A stretch of 64,000 nt of DNA from Pseudovibrio zosterae (GTDB lineage Bacteria > Pseudomonadota > Alphaproteobacteria > Rhizobiales > Stappiaceae), in NCBI RefSeq assembly GCF_033843645.1, contig NZ_JAWXVZ010000016.1, forward strand, positions 7,679 through 71,678, given 5' to 3'. A program made the translations under genes and the position numbers. The notes below the pieces were generated by a model that saw only the letters and a program-made list of their open reading frames with translations, made no database searches and was not told where the DNA came from. Positions 7,536-17,734 of this stretch are shown in pieces (the first letter of the stretch is position 1; the number at the start of each line of letters is the position of its first letter).

Positions 7536-9758
7536 TTAGTTCAGCTTGGAGACTTCGCCCATGTCAAAGAACAGGCTTTCACCGGAAGCATCGTCAACGC
7601 CGTCATTGTCGGTGGAGATGAGGATGCGGCCATCCGCGGTGATCGCCAGACCTTCGACCTTGTCTGGGGTCCAGCCGTTGGTGGCTGACATCTGAGGCAG
7701 GAGGTCCAGAACGACCTTCTTTTCCAGAACCGGAAGCTCTTCGCCGTGGGCCGCAGGGGTCACGCCATCCAGAGACACAACGGTTACCTGCTTGATCGCA
7801 GCGTCGGTGCCACCCTTGTTGTCGCGCTCTACAACAGCCAGCCTGTTGTCGCCGAGGTAGGTGACTTCAGAAAGGCCAACCCAGCCGCCAGCAGGGCTCT
7901 TTGGTGCGTCCAGCGGGTAGTGAACGAAACCCCAGCTCTTGTCTGCAGGATTGTAGATGCCGAGCTTGGTCATGCCCTTCGGGTCGTCGTTCCACTCGCG
8001 CTGAACAGCAACCACAACAACTGGCGTGCCGTTGATTTCAGCTTCAGTCACGCCTTCGAGGGAGAACCGCTTGGCCTGCTCGATGAGCGTTTCTGGCAGC
8101 GTGATTTCCTGCTCAATGGCACCGTCAGCCGTTACCTGAAGCAGGTAGTGCTGCAGTTCTTTGCCCGGGTGACCTTCAGACGCAAGCCAGAAGCCGCCAT
8201 CCTTGCGGATTGCGATGCCTTCCAGGTCGTACTTCTCAGCGGAGCCGCCGGTCAGGTCGACGTGGGAAACGATCTTTGCAGGCATTTCGGAAACGTCGAG
8301 GGTGAAGATGCGCGCTGCGTCGTAGAAGCTGTCGCTCACAGCGTAGATCTTGGAGGCGTCAGTTGGGTCGCCAGCCATGCCGGAGATTGCACCCCAGCCG
8401 ATTGGTGCGCCGGTCTTTGGATCGGTTTCGGAGATCAGCTGCGGGTACTCAGCAGCGTCTGCGCCGAACTTGTAGATGCCAACGTGAGCGCGAACGCCTT
8501 CTTCAGCTTCGTCCTTTTCGTTTGCAACAACAAACAGGCCGTTCTCTGAGAGGGCAAGCAGGCCTTCAGGCGCGATGTGTGTCGGCAGGAACTGGACGAA
8601 CTCTGGCTCGCCGCCGGTGTCCTTGTAGACTGCAACGAAGTTGCCGCGCTCGGAGTTCACAAAGATGAGGGTGTCGTCACCGAACGTGCCAACTGCAACA
8701 CCTTCAGGCTCGGTGCCCTTCTTGTGTGCGCGCTTGGATGGGTAGTGGCCATGGGACATGCCCAGGTGTTCCATCTGTGCGCCGCTGTCGAACAGGACTT
8801 CGCCGTCCTTGTTCCAGATTGTGAAGCCGCGGGAGCCGCCTTCGTAGTCACCTTCGTTTGCGGTCACGAAACGGTTGGCATCGATCCATGCAACAGCGTC
8901 TGGCTCGCGCGGTACATCGGTGATTGAGCCGGATGCATCGCTCATGCGTGCTTTCTTGACCGGGATCGCATCAGCAGAAGAGGTGCCTGCGGAGAAGTGC
9001 GTGACGACTTCACCGGATGCCAGATCAACGATGGCCAGATGGTTGTTTTCCTGCAGCGTGACAACAGCGAGATTGTCATCGTTGATGGAAACGAATTCTG
9101 GCTCTGGATCGGTTGGGGCAACGTCGGCAAGGCCAGTCATTTCAACAGTGCGAGCTGCCTCACAGTTGGTTGGCATGCCGTCGGCGTCCAGATCGAAGAT
9201 GGTGAGGTGGCCAGCTGGAAGCTGTGGGATCACACCGTCGTTAAGGTCTTCGTCGCGCTCGTTCTCAATGGCGATGGCAACGAACTTGCCGTCTTTGGAA
9301 AGAGCAACGGAGTCTGGCTGACCAGAAGCATCACACTTGGCAACAACTTCTTTGGTCTCCAGATCTACAACCGCCAGGTAACCGGAAGGGGCGGTGTAGC
9401 TTTCCGAGGTATTGACGCCAGCAAGGGCATACTTGGCGGCAACGGAAACGGACGTAGGCTCACCGCCCAAATCGGCACGGCCTGCAGGTACAGGATTGGC
9501 CGGGTCGGTGATGTCGAGGAATACGAGTGCGTCACCCGGGCTGTCCGTGAAGACGAGGGTGCGGCCATCTTTGGAGGCGCTGATGATTTCAGCAACGGTT
9601 TCAGTTGCTGGGTCAACGCCTTCAGCGAGGGTCTTGAAGACCGGGTAAGTCGCGATGCGCTCGAAGAATTTTCCGTCTGCTGCGTTTGCGGCTGAAGCCG
9701 TTGCAGCGATGATTGCCAAGCTGATACCGCCGATCAAACGACGCTTGAACTCTCGCAT
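7536..9758 (-). CDS. Exported beta-propeller protein with esterase-like phytase domain
   Basis: A secreted or periplasmic protein of 740 residues. The signal peptide is clear (MREFKRR, a hydrophobic core, then ANA-A near residue 27). The N-terminal two thirds carry repeated LVIVD-like strands (GYLAVVDLETKEVVAKC, HLAIVDLASGEVVTHF), as in seven-bladed propellers, including a PEFVSINDDNLAVVTLQENN segment. The C-terminal part (about 430-740) resembles the phytase-like esterase domain family, with YDLEGIAIRKDGGFWLASEG and KVEGLAITADGRILISTDNDG. These domains are often found in proteins linked to phosphate or phytate use, but true substrates are mostly unproven. It is a single-gene unit with its own terminator. 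Calling it an enzyme is an inference. Confidence 0.8.
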   Translation of the reverse strand: MREFKRRLIGGISLAIIAATASAANAADGKFFERIATYPVFKTLAEGVDPATETVAEIISASKDGRTLVFTDSPGDALVFLDITDPANPVPAGRADLGGEPTSVSVAAKYALAGVNTSESYTAPSGYLAVVDLETKEVVAKCDASGQPDSVALSKDGKFVAIAIENERDEDLNDGVIPQLPAGHLTIFDLDADGMPTNCEAARTVEMTGLADVAPTDPEPEFVSINDDNLAVVTLQENNHLAIVDLASGEVVTHFSAGTSSADAIPVKKARMSDASGSITDVPREPDAVAWIDANRFVTANEGDYEGGSRGFTIWNKDGEVLFDSGAQMEHLGMSHGHYPSKRAHKKGTEPEGVAVGTFGDDTLIFVNSERGNFVAVYKDTGGEPEFVQFLPTHIAPEGLLALSENGLFVVANEKDEAEEGVRAHVGIYKFGADAAEYPQLISETDPKTGAPIGWGAISGMAGDPTDASKIYAVSDSFYDAARIFTLDVSEMPAKIVSHVDLTGGSAEKYDLEGIAIRKDGGFWLASEGHPGKELQHYLLQVTADGAIEQEITLPETLIEQAKRFSLEGVTEAEINGTPVVVVAVQREWNDDPKGMTKLGIYNPADKSWGFVHYPLDAPKSPAGGWVGLSEVTYLGDNRLAVVERDNKGGTDAAIKQVTVVSLDGVTPAAHGEELPVLEKKVVLDLLPQMSATNGWTPDKVEGLAITADGRILISTDNDGVDDASGESLFFDMGEVSKLN

Positions 9759-10223
9759 GGAAGCCCCCTGTTTGTTTGGATAAAGGTTACTGCGTAAGTC
9801 TCAGCAACCTATGGTCGTCATACTGCTTTGCAATGACGAATTTTTGAAGTTTCCATGACGCTCGCAATCCGCAGAAATTAGGGAAAAATCGAGAGTTTTA
9901 GCAATATTTGAGTTGCATATGTCTACAATTTACGGGCACGTACTGGTTGTTATTACGCAATGGGAAGAGGGGTGTTGTTAGCCCTCTAACAGGTTATCAA
10001 GCCTCATTGATCTCGGAGGATCGCGGGACGCGGTCCCCAGCAACTTGAGTGGGTTGTGCCTAAAGCGCGACAAACAGCGCTCTGCCACGCAATGAAATTG
10101 CTGATATTTTCTCGCTCAACTATCAGGACTGCTCAATGTCTTCTCGCGGATATTGTGTATAGTGAGCCACATGCACCGCCGTGGTGGTGTGGGAGGAAAA
10201 CAAAGAGTGCCCGAGGGGACAAG
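9759..10223. other. Divergent intergenic region, promoters expected
   Basis: This 465-bp gap between divergent genes must hold the promoters of the phytase-like gene and the TRAP operon. It contains a short inverted repeat GAGGG (9967-9971)/CCCTC (9982-9986). No gene is supported: the in-frame extension of the TRAP binding protein upstream of 10224 lacks a ribosome site and would bury the signal peptide. Confidence 0.5.
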
Positions 10224-11177
10224 ATGAAATTACTGAAGGGATTGGCGTTGGGTGCCGCTGTGCTGGCTCTCACCGTTACAGCGCAGGCGCAGACACGCGT
10301 TACCTACAAGTCGGCCAAGACCGGCACGTCCTACTATCAGATGGCGGTTCAGGCGGCGGAGGCCATCAAGGCTGCTTCCGGCGGCGAGATCATCGTGACC
10401 GTTGAGGAAAGCCAAGGGTCTGTTCAGAACGTGATGGAGGCTTCGGTGCGCCCGGGCAACTACATGTTCACCACACCACCCGCCCTTGTGCCTCTGGCTC
10501 AAGCGGGCAAGGCCATGTTTGAAGGCCGGGCAAACCCGCGTTTTGACGAAATTCGCGCGCTGTTCCCGATCCCGTCGCTTACCATGCATTTCATTACGCG
10601 TGCAGACGCCAATGTCGCGGGCTTCGAAGACCTGAAAGGCAAGAAAATCCTCATTGGCAAGGGCTCTTTTGGCGCGCGTGAAGGCGCGAAATATCTTGAG
10701 CTGTTCGGCGTGAAAGATGGTGTTGAACTGGCTAATGTTGAACTGTCCAACGCTGTTTCTGCACTCAAGAACGGCCAGATCGACGGCTTTGTGACTGCAG
10801 GCTCCTATCCGGCGCCAAACGTCATTGAGGCGGCGGCAAGTGTTGATGTTGAGGTGCTGAGCCTGTCTGAAGACGAGATCGCTCAGACCAAGCGAACCAA
10901 GATCGTGATTCCTGCAGGAACGTACACCGGACAGGACGCAGATATTACCACTACCTCTCTTCCTGTGATTGCCTACACCACGACACAGATGGATGATGAC
11001 ACCGCTTATGCGGTTACCAAGGCTTTCTGGGAGGAAAAGGCAAAGCTGGCGGAGAGTGCGGCCTGGTGGGCTGGCGTTGATGCGGCCATGCTGGTGCATA
11101 ATCAGACCAAGCTGCATCCGGGCGCGCTGCGCTACTATGATGAAGCTGGCATTGCGGTGCCGGATAGCCTGCGTTAA
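10224..11177 (+). CDS. TAXI-family TRAP transporter substrate-binding protein
   Basis: The periplasmic binding subunit of a tripartite ATP-independent transporter, 317 residues. The start ATG at 10224 is chosen because GAGGGG sits just upstream and the protein then begins with a signal peptide (MKLLKGLALGAAVLALTVTAQA). The mature protein begins with the TAXI-type fold: TRVTYKSAKTGTSYYQMAVQAAEAI, then EESQGSVQNVMEAS and a KKILIGKGSFGAREGAKYLE lobe. Related TAXI proteins bind glutamate, other amino acids or small organic acids; the substrate here is unknown. A hairpin terminator separates it from the fused permease gene 69 bp downstream, which would give more binding protein than permease. Confidence 0.9.
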   Translation: MKLLKGLALGAAVLALTVTAQAQTRVTYKSAKTGTSYYQMAVQAAEAIKAASGGEIIVTVEESQGSVQNVMEASVRPGNYMFTTPPALVPLAQAGKAMFEGRANPRFDEIRALFPIPSLTMHFITRADANVAGFEDLKGKKILIGKGSFGAREGAKYLELFGVKDGVELANVELSNAVSALKNGQIDGFVTAGSYPAPNVIEAAASVDVEVLSLSEDEIAQTKRTKIVIPAGTYTGQDADITTTSLPVIAYTTTQMDDDTAYAVTKAFWEEKAKLAESAAWWAGVDAAMLVHNQTKLHPGALRYYDEAGIAVPDSLR

Positions 11178-11200
11178 GTGACGCAACACAACGAATGCAC

Positions 11201-11235
11201 AAGGCCCGGACGCTTGGTTCGGGCCTTCAGTTTTT
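11201..11235 (+). terminator. Internal terminator between TRAP binding protein and permease genes
   Basis: The perfect arms AAGGCCCG (11201-11208) and CGGGCCTT (11220-11227) are followed by CAGTTTTT. Sitting inside an operon, it probably attenuates readthrough into the permease gene. Confidence 0.75.
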
Positions 11236-11246
11236 AGGGGCAATTG

Positions 11247-13004
11247 GTGACTGGACTTTCCCGTGCACTTTGGGTGGCGCTGGGCGGCGCGACCATCGTC
11301 TTCCATATCGGGCTGATCTTCTACGGGTTGGTGCCGAACCTTGTCAGTCGTCCGCTGCATATGGCGCTGGCTTTGCCATGGGTTTTGATCTTCGTAGCCA
11401 AGAACCGGTTTGAAAAGATAACCGGATGGATGCTGTGTGCGGCCGGGCTTTTCGCCAGTCTCTGGATCGCGCTGAACCAGCAGATGCTTGGCGACCAGTA
11501 TGGCTATCTGATGGGCGACTTTCAGCTTGGCATTGCCATTGTGCTTCTGGTCGTGGTGCTGGAAATGGCGCGCCGTTCCATTGGTTGGCCGCTGCCCTTG
11601 GTGGCGCTGCTCTCCATCCTTTACGGCGTGTTTGGCGAGCATATCCCCGGCGAATTTGGCTATGCAGGCATTCCGCTGCAGAGCTATCTGGGCACACTGA
11701 CCATTGCCGAGGGCGGGCTGTGGGGCAGCTTGACGGGCATCTCCGTAAGCGTCGTGGCCATTTTTGTGATTTTTGGCGCGGTGCTGAATGCGGGTGAAGC
11801 CGGGCAGGGCTTCATGAATGTGGCCGCCGCCGCCGCGGGCCGTTTGCGTGGTGGCGCGGCCAAGGTTTCGGTTGTCTCCTCAGCGCTGTTTGGGTCTGTC
11901 TCCGGCTCGGCCTCTGCCAATGTGGCCTCGACCGGCGCAATCACCCTGCCTGCCATGACGCGGCTTGGCTATCCGCGCGCGCTTGCTGGCGCTGTGGAGG
12001 CGGTGGCATCTTCCGGCGGGCAGATCACTCCGCCGCTGATGGGGGCGGGGGCCTTTGTGATGGTGGAGCTGACCGGTGTGCCTTACACAGGCATCATGGC
12101 GGCGGCGATCCTGCCTGCATTTCTTTACTTTCTTGCTGTGTGGGTTGGCATCAACGCCTTCTCGCGGCGCTACGAGCTCAAGGGCCTGAGCGCTGATGAG
12201 CGTCCGGTCATGCGCACGGTGGTGATCACCTCTGCCTTCTTCCTCGTGCCGTTTGCGGTGCTGCTGTTTGCCATGTTCGCGTTGAAGTTCACACCGCAGT
12301 ATGCCGCTTGCATTTCCATTCTGGTGGCCTTTGCGTTGCTGTTTATCGACAAGGCCTTGAGTTTCGACCGCGAGCGGACGATGGCGCGGTTGGAGCAGGC
12401 GTTGATGAACACCGGCCAGCAGGTCTCGACCATTGCGGCAATCATCATCTGCGCTTCGATCATCATCGGAACGCTCGGCATCACCGGATTGGGGGTGAAA
12501 ATCACCTCGTTGATCCTGTCGGGCTCTGGCGGCATGCTTTGGCCCGCCCTGCTTCTGACCGCACTGGCCTGCCTTGTGCTTGGCATGGAGGTGCCCACCA
12601 CTGCTGCCTATGTGATCTGCATCTCCGTGGCCGGTCCGGCCCTGACCGAGATCGGGCTTGAGCCGTTACAGGCTCATATGTTCGTGTTCTGGTTTGCGCT
12701 GCTTTCTACCATCACGCCGCCGGTTTGCGGGGCGGTGTTCATCTCCGCTGGCATGGTGGGGGAGAACTGGCTGAAGGTAGCGGTGTTTGCCATGGCGCTG
12801 GGCATTGGGCTTTATCTGGTCCCGCTGGGGATGATTGCGAACCCTGCGTTGATTGAGCTTGCGAGTGCGCCGGTTGCGGCCCTTTTGGCTTCGGCGAAAA
12901 TCGGTGTCGGTCTCTCCTTGATTTCCTTTGGTTTGATTGCGCCATCCAAGCCCCACTTGCGTTTACTCTACGGGGTTGCGGGGGGCATTCTCATATTTAT
13001 CTAA
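11247..13004 (+). CDS. TRAP transporter fused permease (small plus large membrane subunits)
   Basis: The membrane component of the TAXI-type TRAP transporter, 585 residues from the GTG at 11247. The AGGGG at 11236-11240 lies 6 bp before that GTG; a TTG three bases earlier is too close. The N-terminal part (about 1-110) is a four-helix DctQ-like segment fused to a DctM-like ion-coupled permease of 10-12 helices. Characteristic stretches are LFGSVSGSASANVASTGAIT and VASSGGQITPPLMGAGAFVM in the first half and LVLGMEVPTTAAYVICISVA in the second. This fused form is the rule for TAXI systems. It works with the binding protein encoded just upstream and uses an ion gradient. Confidence 0.92.
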   Translation: MTGLSRALWVALGGATIVFHIGLIFYGLVPNLVSRPLHMALALPWVLIFVAKNRFEKITGWMLCAAGLFASLWIALNQQMLGDQYGYLMGDFQLGIAIVLLVVVLEMARRSIGWPLPLVALLSILYGVFGEHIPGEFGYAGIPLQSYLGTLTIAEGGLWGSLTGISVSVVAIFVIFGAVLNAGEAGQGFMNVAAAAAGRLRGGAAKVSVVSSALFGSVSGSASANVASTGAITLPAMTRLGYPRALAGAVEAVASSGGQITPPLMGAGAFVMVELTGVPYTGIMAAAILPAFLYFLAVWVGINAFSRRYELKGLSADERPVMRTVVITSAFFLVPFAVLLFAMFALKFTPQYAACISILVAFALLFIDKALSFDRERTMARLEQALMNTGQQVSTIAAIIICASIIIGTLGITGLGVKITSLILSGSGGMLWPALLLTALACLVLGMEVPTTAAYVICISVAGPALTEIGLEPLQAHMFVFWFALLSTITPPVCGAVFISAGMVGENWLKVAVFAMALGIGLYLVPLGMIANPALIELASAPVAALLASAKIGVGLSLISFGLIAPSKPHLRLLYGVAGGILIFI

Positions 13005-13032
13005 GACGAAAGTTCAGTTTCGCGTTGGGTTA

Positions 13033-13065
13033 GCGGGCGAGTCCGAAAGGATTCGCCCGTTTTTT
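13033..13065 (+). terminator. Rho-independent terminator of the TRAP operon
   Basis: A CGGGCGA...TCGCCCG hairpin (13034-13059) with a GAAA-containing loop, followed by six T residues. Confidence 0.85.
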
Positions 13066-13395
13066 GTGTATATCAGCTAATTTCTTTGGTTTTTCACAGG
13101 CATTAGACGGCCGCGGAGGTGGCGTCGCACCTGCGGAAACTTTCGTTTTTATTTCGAAATTACGCGAAATAGTCCCAAGTGATGAAAAATGAAATTTGAT
13201 TATAAGCATGATCCCTTATAAGTTGGTTTACTAAGCCGGGGGTTGGGAGCTCAGACCCCGGGCCCAGCATCGCAAGATCTGTCCAGTCTTCGGATAGGAG
13301 GTCGGGTGGGGATCCGCTGAGGTGCTGAACATCGAAAAAGAACGCCACGACGGCAGAGTCAGCTGTGAATGGCTGGCGGCCTTGGGAGGGCCAAC
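13066..13395. other. Upstream region of the glycerol transport operon
   Basis: The 391-bp gap before glpS has no gene. It holds a GC-rich hairpin (13111-13136, core AGGTG/CACCT) and a cluster of TTTCG/CGAAA elements at 13141-13169, described separately. Both are in a sensible place for operon control. Confidence 0.5.
13141..13169 (+). promoter_or_regulatory. Candidate GlpR-type (DeoR family) operator
   Basis: TTTCG occurs at 13141-13145 and again at 13152-13156, spaced by 11 bp (one helical turn). An inverted CGAAA lies at 13165-13169. Repeated TTTCG elements are typical of DeoR-family glycerol/carbohydrate repressors. The regulator gene is not in this window, so the assignment is inference. 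Confidence 0.4.
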
Positions 13396-14478
13396 ATGCT
13401 GGAATTGAAAGGCGTCGGCAAAGTTGTCGGCGGGGTGGACCATATTAAGGACGTGTCCATGACCCTTGAACCTGGGTCATTGAACGTGCTCCTTGGGCCC
13501 ACACTCTCAGGTAAAACAACCCTGATGCGTCTGATGGCCGGGCTGGACAAGCCGACCTCAGGACAAGTTATCGTAAATGGCAAGGATGTGACCGGGCACT
13601 CCGTGCGCAAGCGCGACGTGGCCATGGTCTATCAGCAGTTCATCAACTACCCCGCGCTGACCGTTTATGAAAACATCGCTTCGCCTCTTCGGATTGCGGG
13701 CTTGCCGAAAGCAGAGCTGGACCGCAAGGTGCAGGAGGCGGCAGAGCTTCTCAAACTCACTCCTTATCTTGAGCGTACGCCGCTGAACCTGTCAGGTGGT
13801 CAGCAGCAGCGCACGGCACTGGCACGGGCGCTGGTGAAGGGCGCGCATCTGGTGCTCATGGATGAGCCGCTTGCGAACCTGGACTACAAGCTGCGTGAAG
13901 AGCTGCGCGCGGAGTTGCCCAAGATTTTCGCCGAGAGCGGCGCTGTTTTCGTTTATGCAACCACCGAGCCGTCCGAGGCCTTGTTGCTGGGCGGCAAGAC
14001 CGCAACGCTTCACCATGGTGAAGTCAGCCAGTTCGGCCCGACACTGGAGGTCTACAAGCGACCCAATACGCTGGTGACAGCGCAGACCTTCTCTGATCCG
14101 CCCATGAACACGCTCAGCATCGTCAAGAAGGGCGATGTGCTGGAGTTGCCAAATGGGGACCAGATCCCGGTGGCCGAGAACGAAAAGATTCTCGCCGATG
14201 GCCCTTACATTGCGGGCTTCCGCCCACACCACCTGCACCTTTCCAAGCGCACCGACCACCATTTTGCGCTGAAGGGCGTTGTGCAGGTCTCCGAGATTAC
14301 GGGCTCTGAGAGTTTCATCCACGTGGACTGCGTGGGAGAGACCTGGGTCGCCCTTGCCCATGGCATCCGCAACATTGAAGTGGACGATGAGATCGAGGTG
14401 TTCCTTGATCCGCGCAACTTCCTTGTTTTCGAAACCAATGGCCGTCTTGCGACGCTCGACATGCCGGTGGAGGCGTAA
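13396..14478 (+). CDS. glpS: Glycerol ABC transporter ATPase GlpS
   Basis: The first ATPase of the glycerol importer GlpSTPQUV known from rhizobia, 360 residues. The start ATG at 13396 has GGGAGGG 5 bp upstream; an ATG at 13369 lacks this. Walker A is GPTLSGKT (34-41), the signature is intact LSGGQ (132-136), and Walker B ends in D156-E157. The H-loop, normally VTHDQ, reads ATTEP, so T190 stands where the switch histidine should be. A C-terminal MalK-type OB domain follows (about 240-360). The partner GlpT has the opposite defect (altered signature), so the heterodimer should have one consensus and one degenerate ATP site. The gene is followed by glpT after 6 bp. Confidence 0.9.
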   Translation: MLELKGVGKVVGGVDHIKDVSMTLEPGSLNVLLGPTLSGKTTLMRLMAGLDKPTSGQVIVNGKDVTGHSVRKRDVAMVYQQFINYPALTVYENIASPLRIAGLPKAELDRKVQEAAELLKLTPYLERTPLNLSGGQQQRTALARALVKGAHLVLMDEPLANLDYKLREELRAELPKIFAESGAVFVYATTEPSEALLLGGKTATLHHGEVSQFGPTLEVYKRPNTLVTAQTFSDPPMNTLSIVKKGDVLELPNGDQIPVAENEKILADGPYIAGFRPHHLHLSKRTDHHFALKGVVQVSEITGSESFIHVDCVGETWVALAHGIRNIEVDDEIEVFLDPRNFLVFETNGRLATLDMPVEA

Positions 14479-14484
14479 GGACCC

Positions 14485-15561
14485 ATGGCTAACATAGAAC
14501 TCAATCATATTCGCCACGCCTACATGCCGAACCCGCAGTCGAAGAAGGACTATGCGCTGAAAGAAGTGCACCACACCTTCGAAGATGGCGGGGCTTATGC
14601 GCTGCTCGGGCCGTCTGGTTGTGGCAAGACAACGCTGCTGAACATCATCTCCGGTTTGCTGCGGCCTTCGGAAGGGGATCTGCTGTTTGATGGCGTTTCC
14701 GTTCGCGACCTGCCAACCGAAGCGCGCAACATTGCGCAGGTGTTTCAGTTCCCGGTCGTCTACGACACCATGAGCGTTTACGACAATCTGGCGTTCCCGC
14801 TGCGCAACCGAGGCGTTGAGGAACGGGTGGTTGACGAGACAGTACGCCATATTCTCAATATCATCGATCTGGAAAGCAAAGCCCACCGCAAGGCCCAGGG
14901 CCTGACCGCAGATGAGAAGCAGAAGATCTCTCTGGGGCGTGGTCTGGTGCGGGCGGACGTGAACGCGATCCTGTTCGACGAGCCGCTTACGGTGATTGAC
15001 CCGCACATGAAGTGGGTGCTGCGCTCGCAGCTCAAGCACCTGCACAAGCAGTTCGGCTACACCATGGTCTATGTGACCCATGACCAGACCGAAGCCCTGA
15101 CCTTCGCTGACAAGGTGGTGGTCATGTATGAGGGCGAGGTGGTGCAGATCGGGACGCCGAATGAGCTGTTCCAGCGCCCGCAACACACCTTCGTCGGCTA
15201 CTTCATCGGGTCGCCGGGCATGAACGTGGTGCCGTGCACACTGGAAGGTGAAGGCGCGCGCATCGGGGAACATGTACTGCCGCTGAGCGGCATCGGCCGG
15301 TTCGGCAGCGGTGCGTCGCTTGAGGTGGGCGTGCGCCCCGAGTTCGTGAGCCTGAAGCCGTCAGGTGAAGGCCTGCCCATTCAGGTGCAAGGTGTGGAGG
15401 ATGTAGGGCGTTACCGCATCGTCCGCGCCAAGCTGGATGATCACGACTTCCACGCCATCGTGATGGAGGGCGAGGAAATTCCTGAGAGCCCGAGTGCCGT
15501 GATCAGTGCCGATAACATCAACCTTTATGCCGATAGCTGGCTTGTTGGACGGGAGGGCTGA
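14485..15561 (+). CDS. glpT: Glycerol ABC transporter ATPase GlpT
   Basis: The second ATPase of the glycerol importer, 358 residues. Walker A is GPSGCGKT (42-49), Walker B ends D165-E166 and the H-loop VTHDQ is intact (H199). The signature motif is altered: LTADE (140-144) in place of LSGGQ, while the following KQKISLGRGLV still aligns with the usual helix. A MalK-type OB domain follows the nucleotide-binding domain. Coupling to GlpP/GlpQ and pairing with GlpS is inferred from gene order, which matches the characterised rhizobial glp locus. It is separated from glpP by 4 bp. Confidence 0.9.
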   Translation: MANIELNHIRHAYMPNPQSKKDYALKEVHHTFEDGGAYALLGPSGCGKTTLLNIISGLLRPSEGDLLFDGVSVRDLPTEARNIAQVFQFPVVYDTMSVYDNLAFPLRNRGVEERVVDETVRHILNIIDLESKAHRKAQGLTADEKQKISLGRGLVRADVNAILFDEPLTVIDPHMKWVLRSQLKHLHKQFGYTMVYVTHDQTEALTFADKVVVMYEGEVVQIGTPNELFQRPQHTFVGYFIGSPGMNVVPCTLEGEGARIGEHVLPLSGIGRFGSGASLEVGVRPEFVSLKPSGEGLPIQVQGVEDVGRYRIVRAKLDDHDFHAIVMEGEEIPESPSAVISADNINLYADSWLVGREG

Positions 15562-15565
15562 TCTG

Positions 15566-16450
<885 letters not shown>

Positions 16451-16456
16451 TTGGAC

Positions 16457-17368
<912 letters not shown>

Positions 17369-17386
17369 GCTGAAGGAGGACGACCC

Positions 17387-17668
17387 ATGGATCTTTCGTG
17401 GATGGCGTGGACGACGCCAACGGTCATTTTCTTCAGTGTCATTGCTCTGCTCATCTTGAGCATGGGCATCTGGGAATATTTCGTTCCGGGGGGGAGCCCA
17501 CGTGTGGGCATTCTCCGGTTCGAAACCACTCGGGGTGACCGCCTCTTCATCTCCCTGCTGGGCAGCGCATTCATCTGCCTGTTCTGGTTGGGGTTTGTCG
17601 GGCCGAACCTTTGGTGGGCCCTGGCTGTATGCGTAGCGTATGCGCTTTGTGTGTTTCGCTGGGTGTGA
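17387..17668 (+). CDS. glpU: Small membrane protein GlpU (DUF2160 family)
   Basis: A 93-residue protein with two or three predicted membrane segments (TVIFFSVIALLILSMGIWEYF; LLGSAFICLFWLGF; WWALAVCVAYALCVF). It has a strong ribosome site AAGGAGG (17373-17379). Genes of this family sit between the permease and binding-protein genes of glycerol transporters in other alphaproteobacteria, exactly as here. Its molecular role is not established; it may help assemble or regulate the transporter. Confidence 0.85.
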   Translation: MDLSWMAWTTPTVIFFSVIALLILSMGIWEYFVPGGSPRVGILRFETTRGDRLFISLLGSAFICLFWLGFVGPNLWWALAVCVAYALCVFRWV

Positions 17669-17734
17669 TGCCAGTTTTCGGCAAGGCCGGGAGAGCCGCG
17701 CCGAGTTTGAGTAGTGTTAAACGGGAGGACTAAT

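Noticed and set aside
9967..9986. Terminator between divergent genes
   Set aside because: The hairpin has only five base pairs and no T-run, and both neighbours start rather than end here.
10230..11642. A 470-residue minus-strand open frame
   Set aside because: It is antisense to the TRAP genes, where clear protein families are encoded on the plus strand.
11247..13004. C4-dicarboxylate (DctP-type) TRAP transporter
   Set aside because: The permease is a single fused protein and the binding protein is of the TAXI fold, unlike DctPQM.
13792..15273. A 493-residue minus-strand open frame
   Set aside because: It lies fully antisense to glpS and glpT, has no ribosome site and has a His/Arg/Gln-rich composition typical of a shadow of a GC-rich gene.
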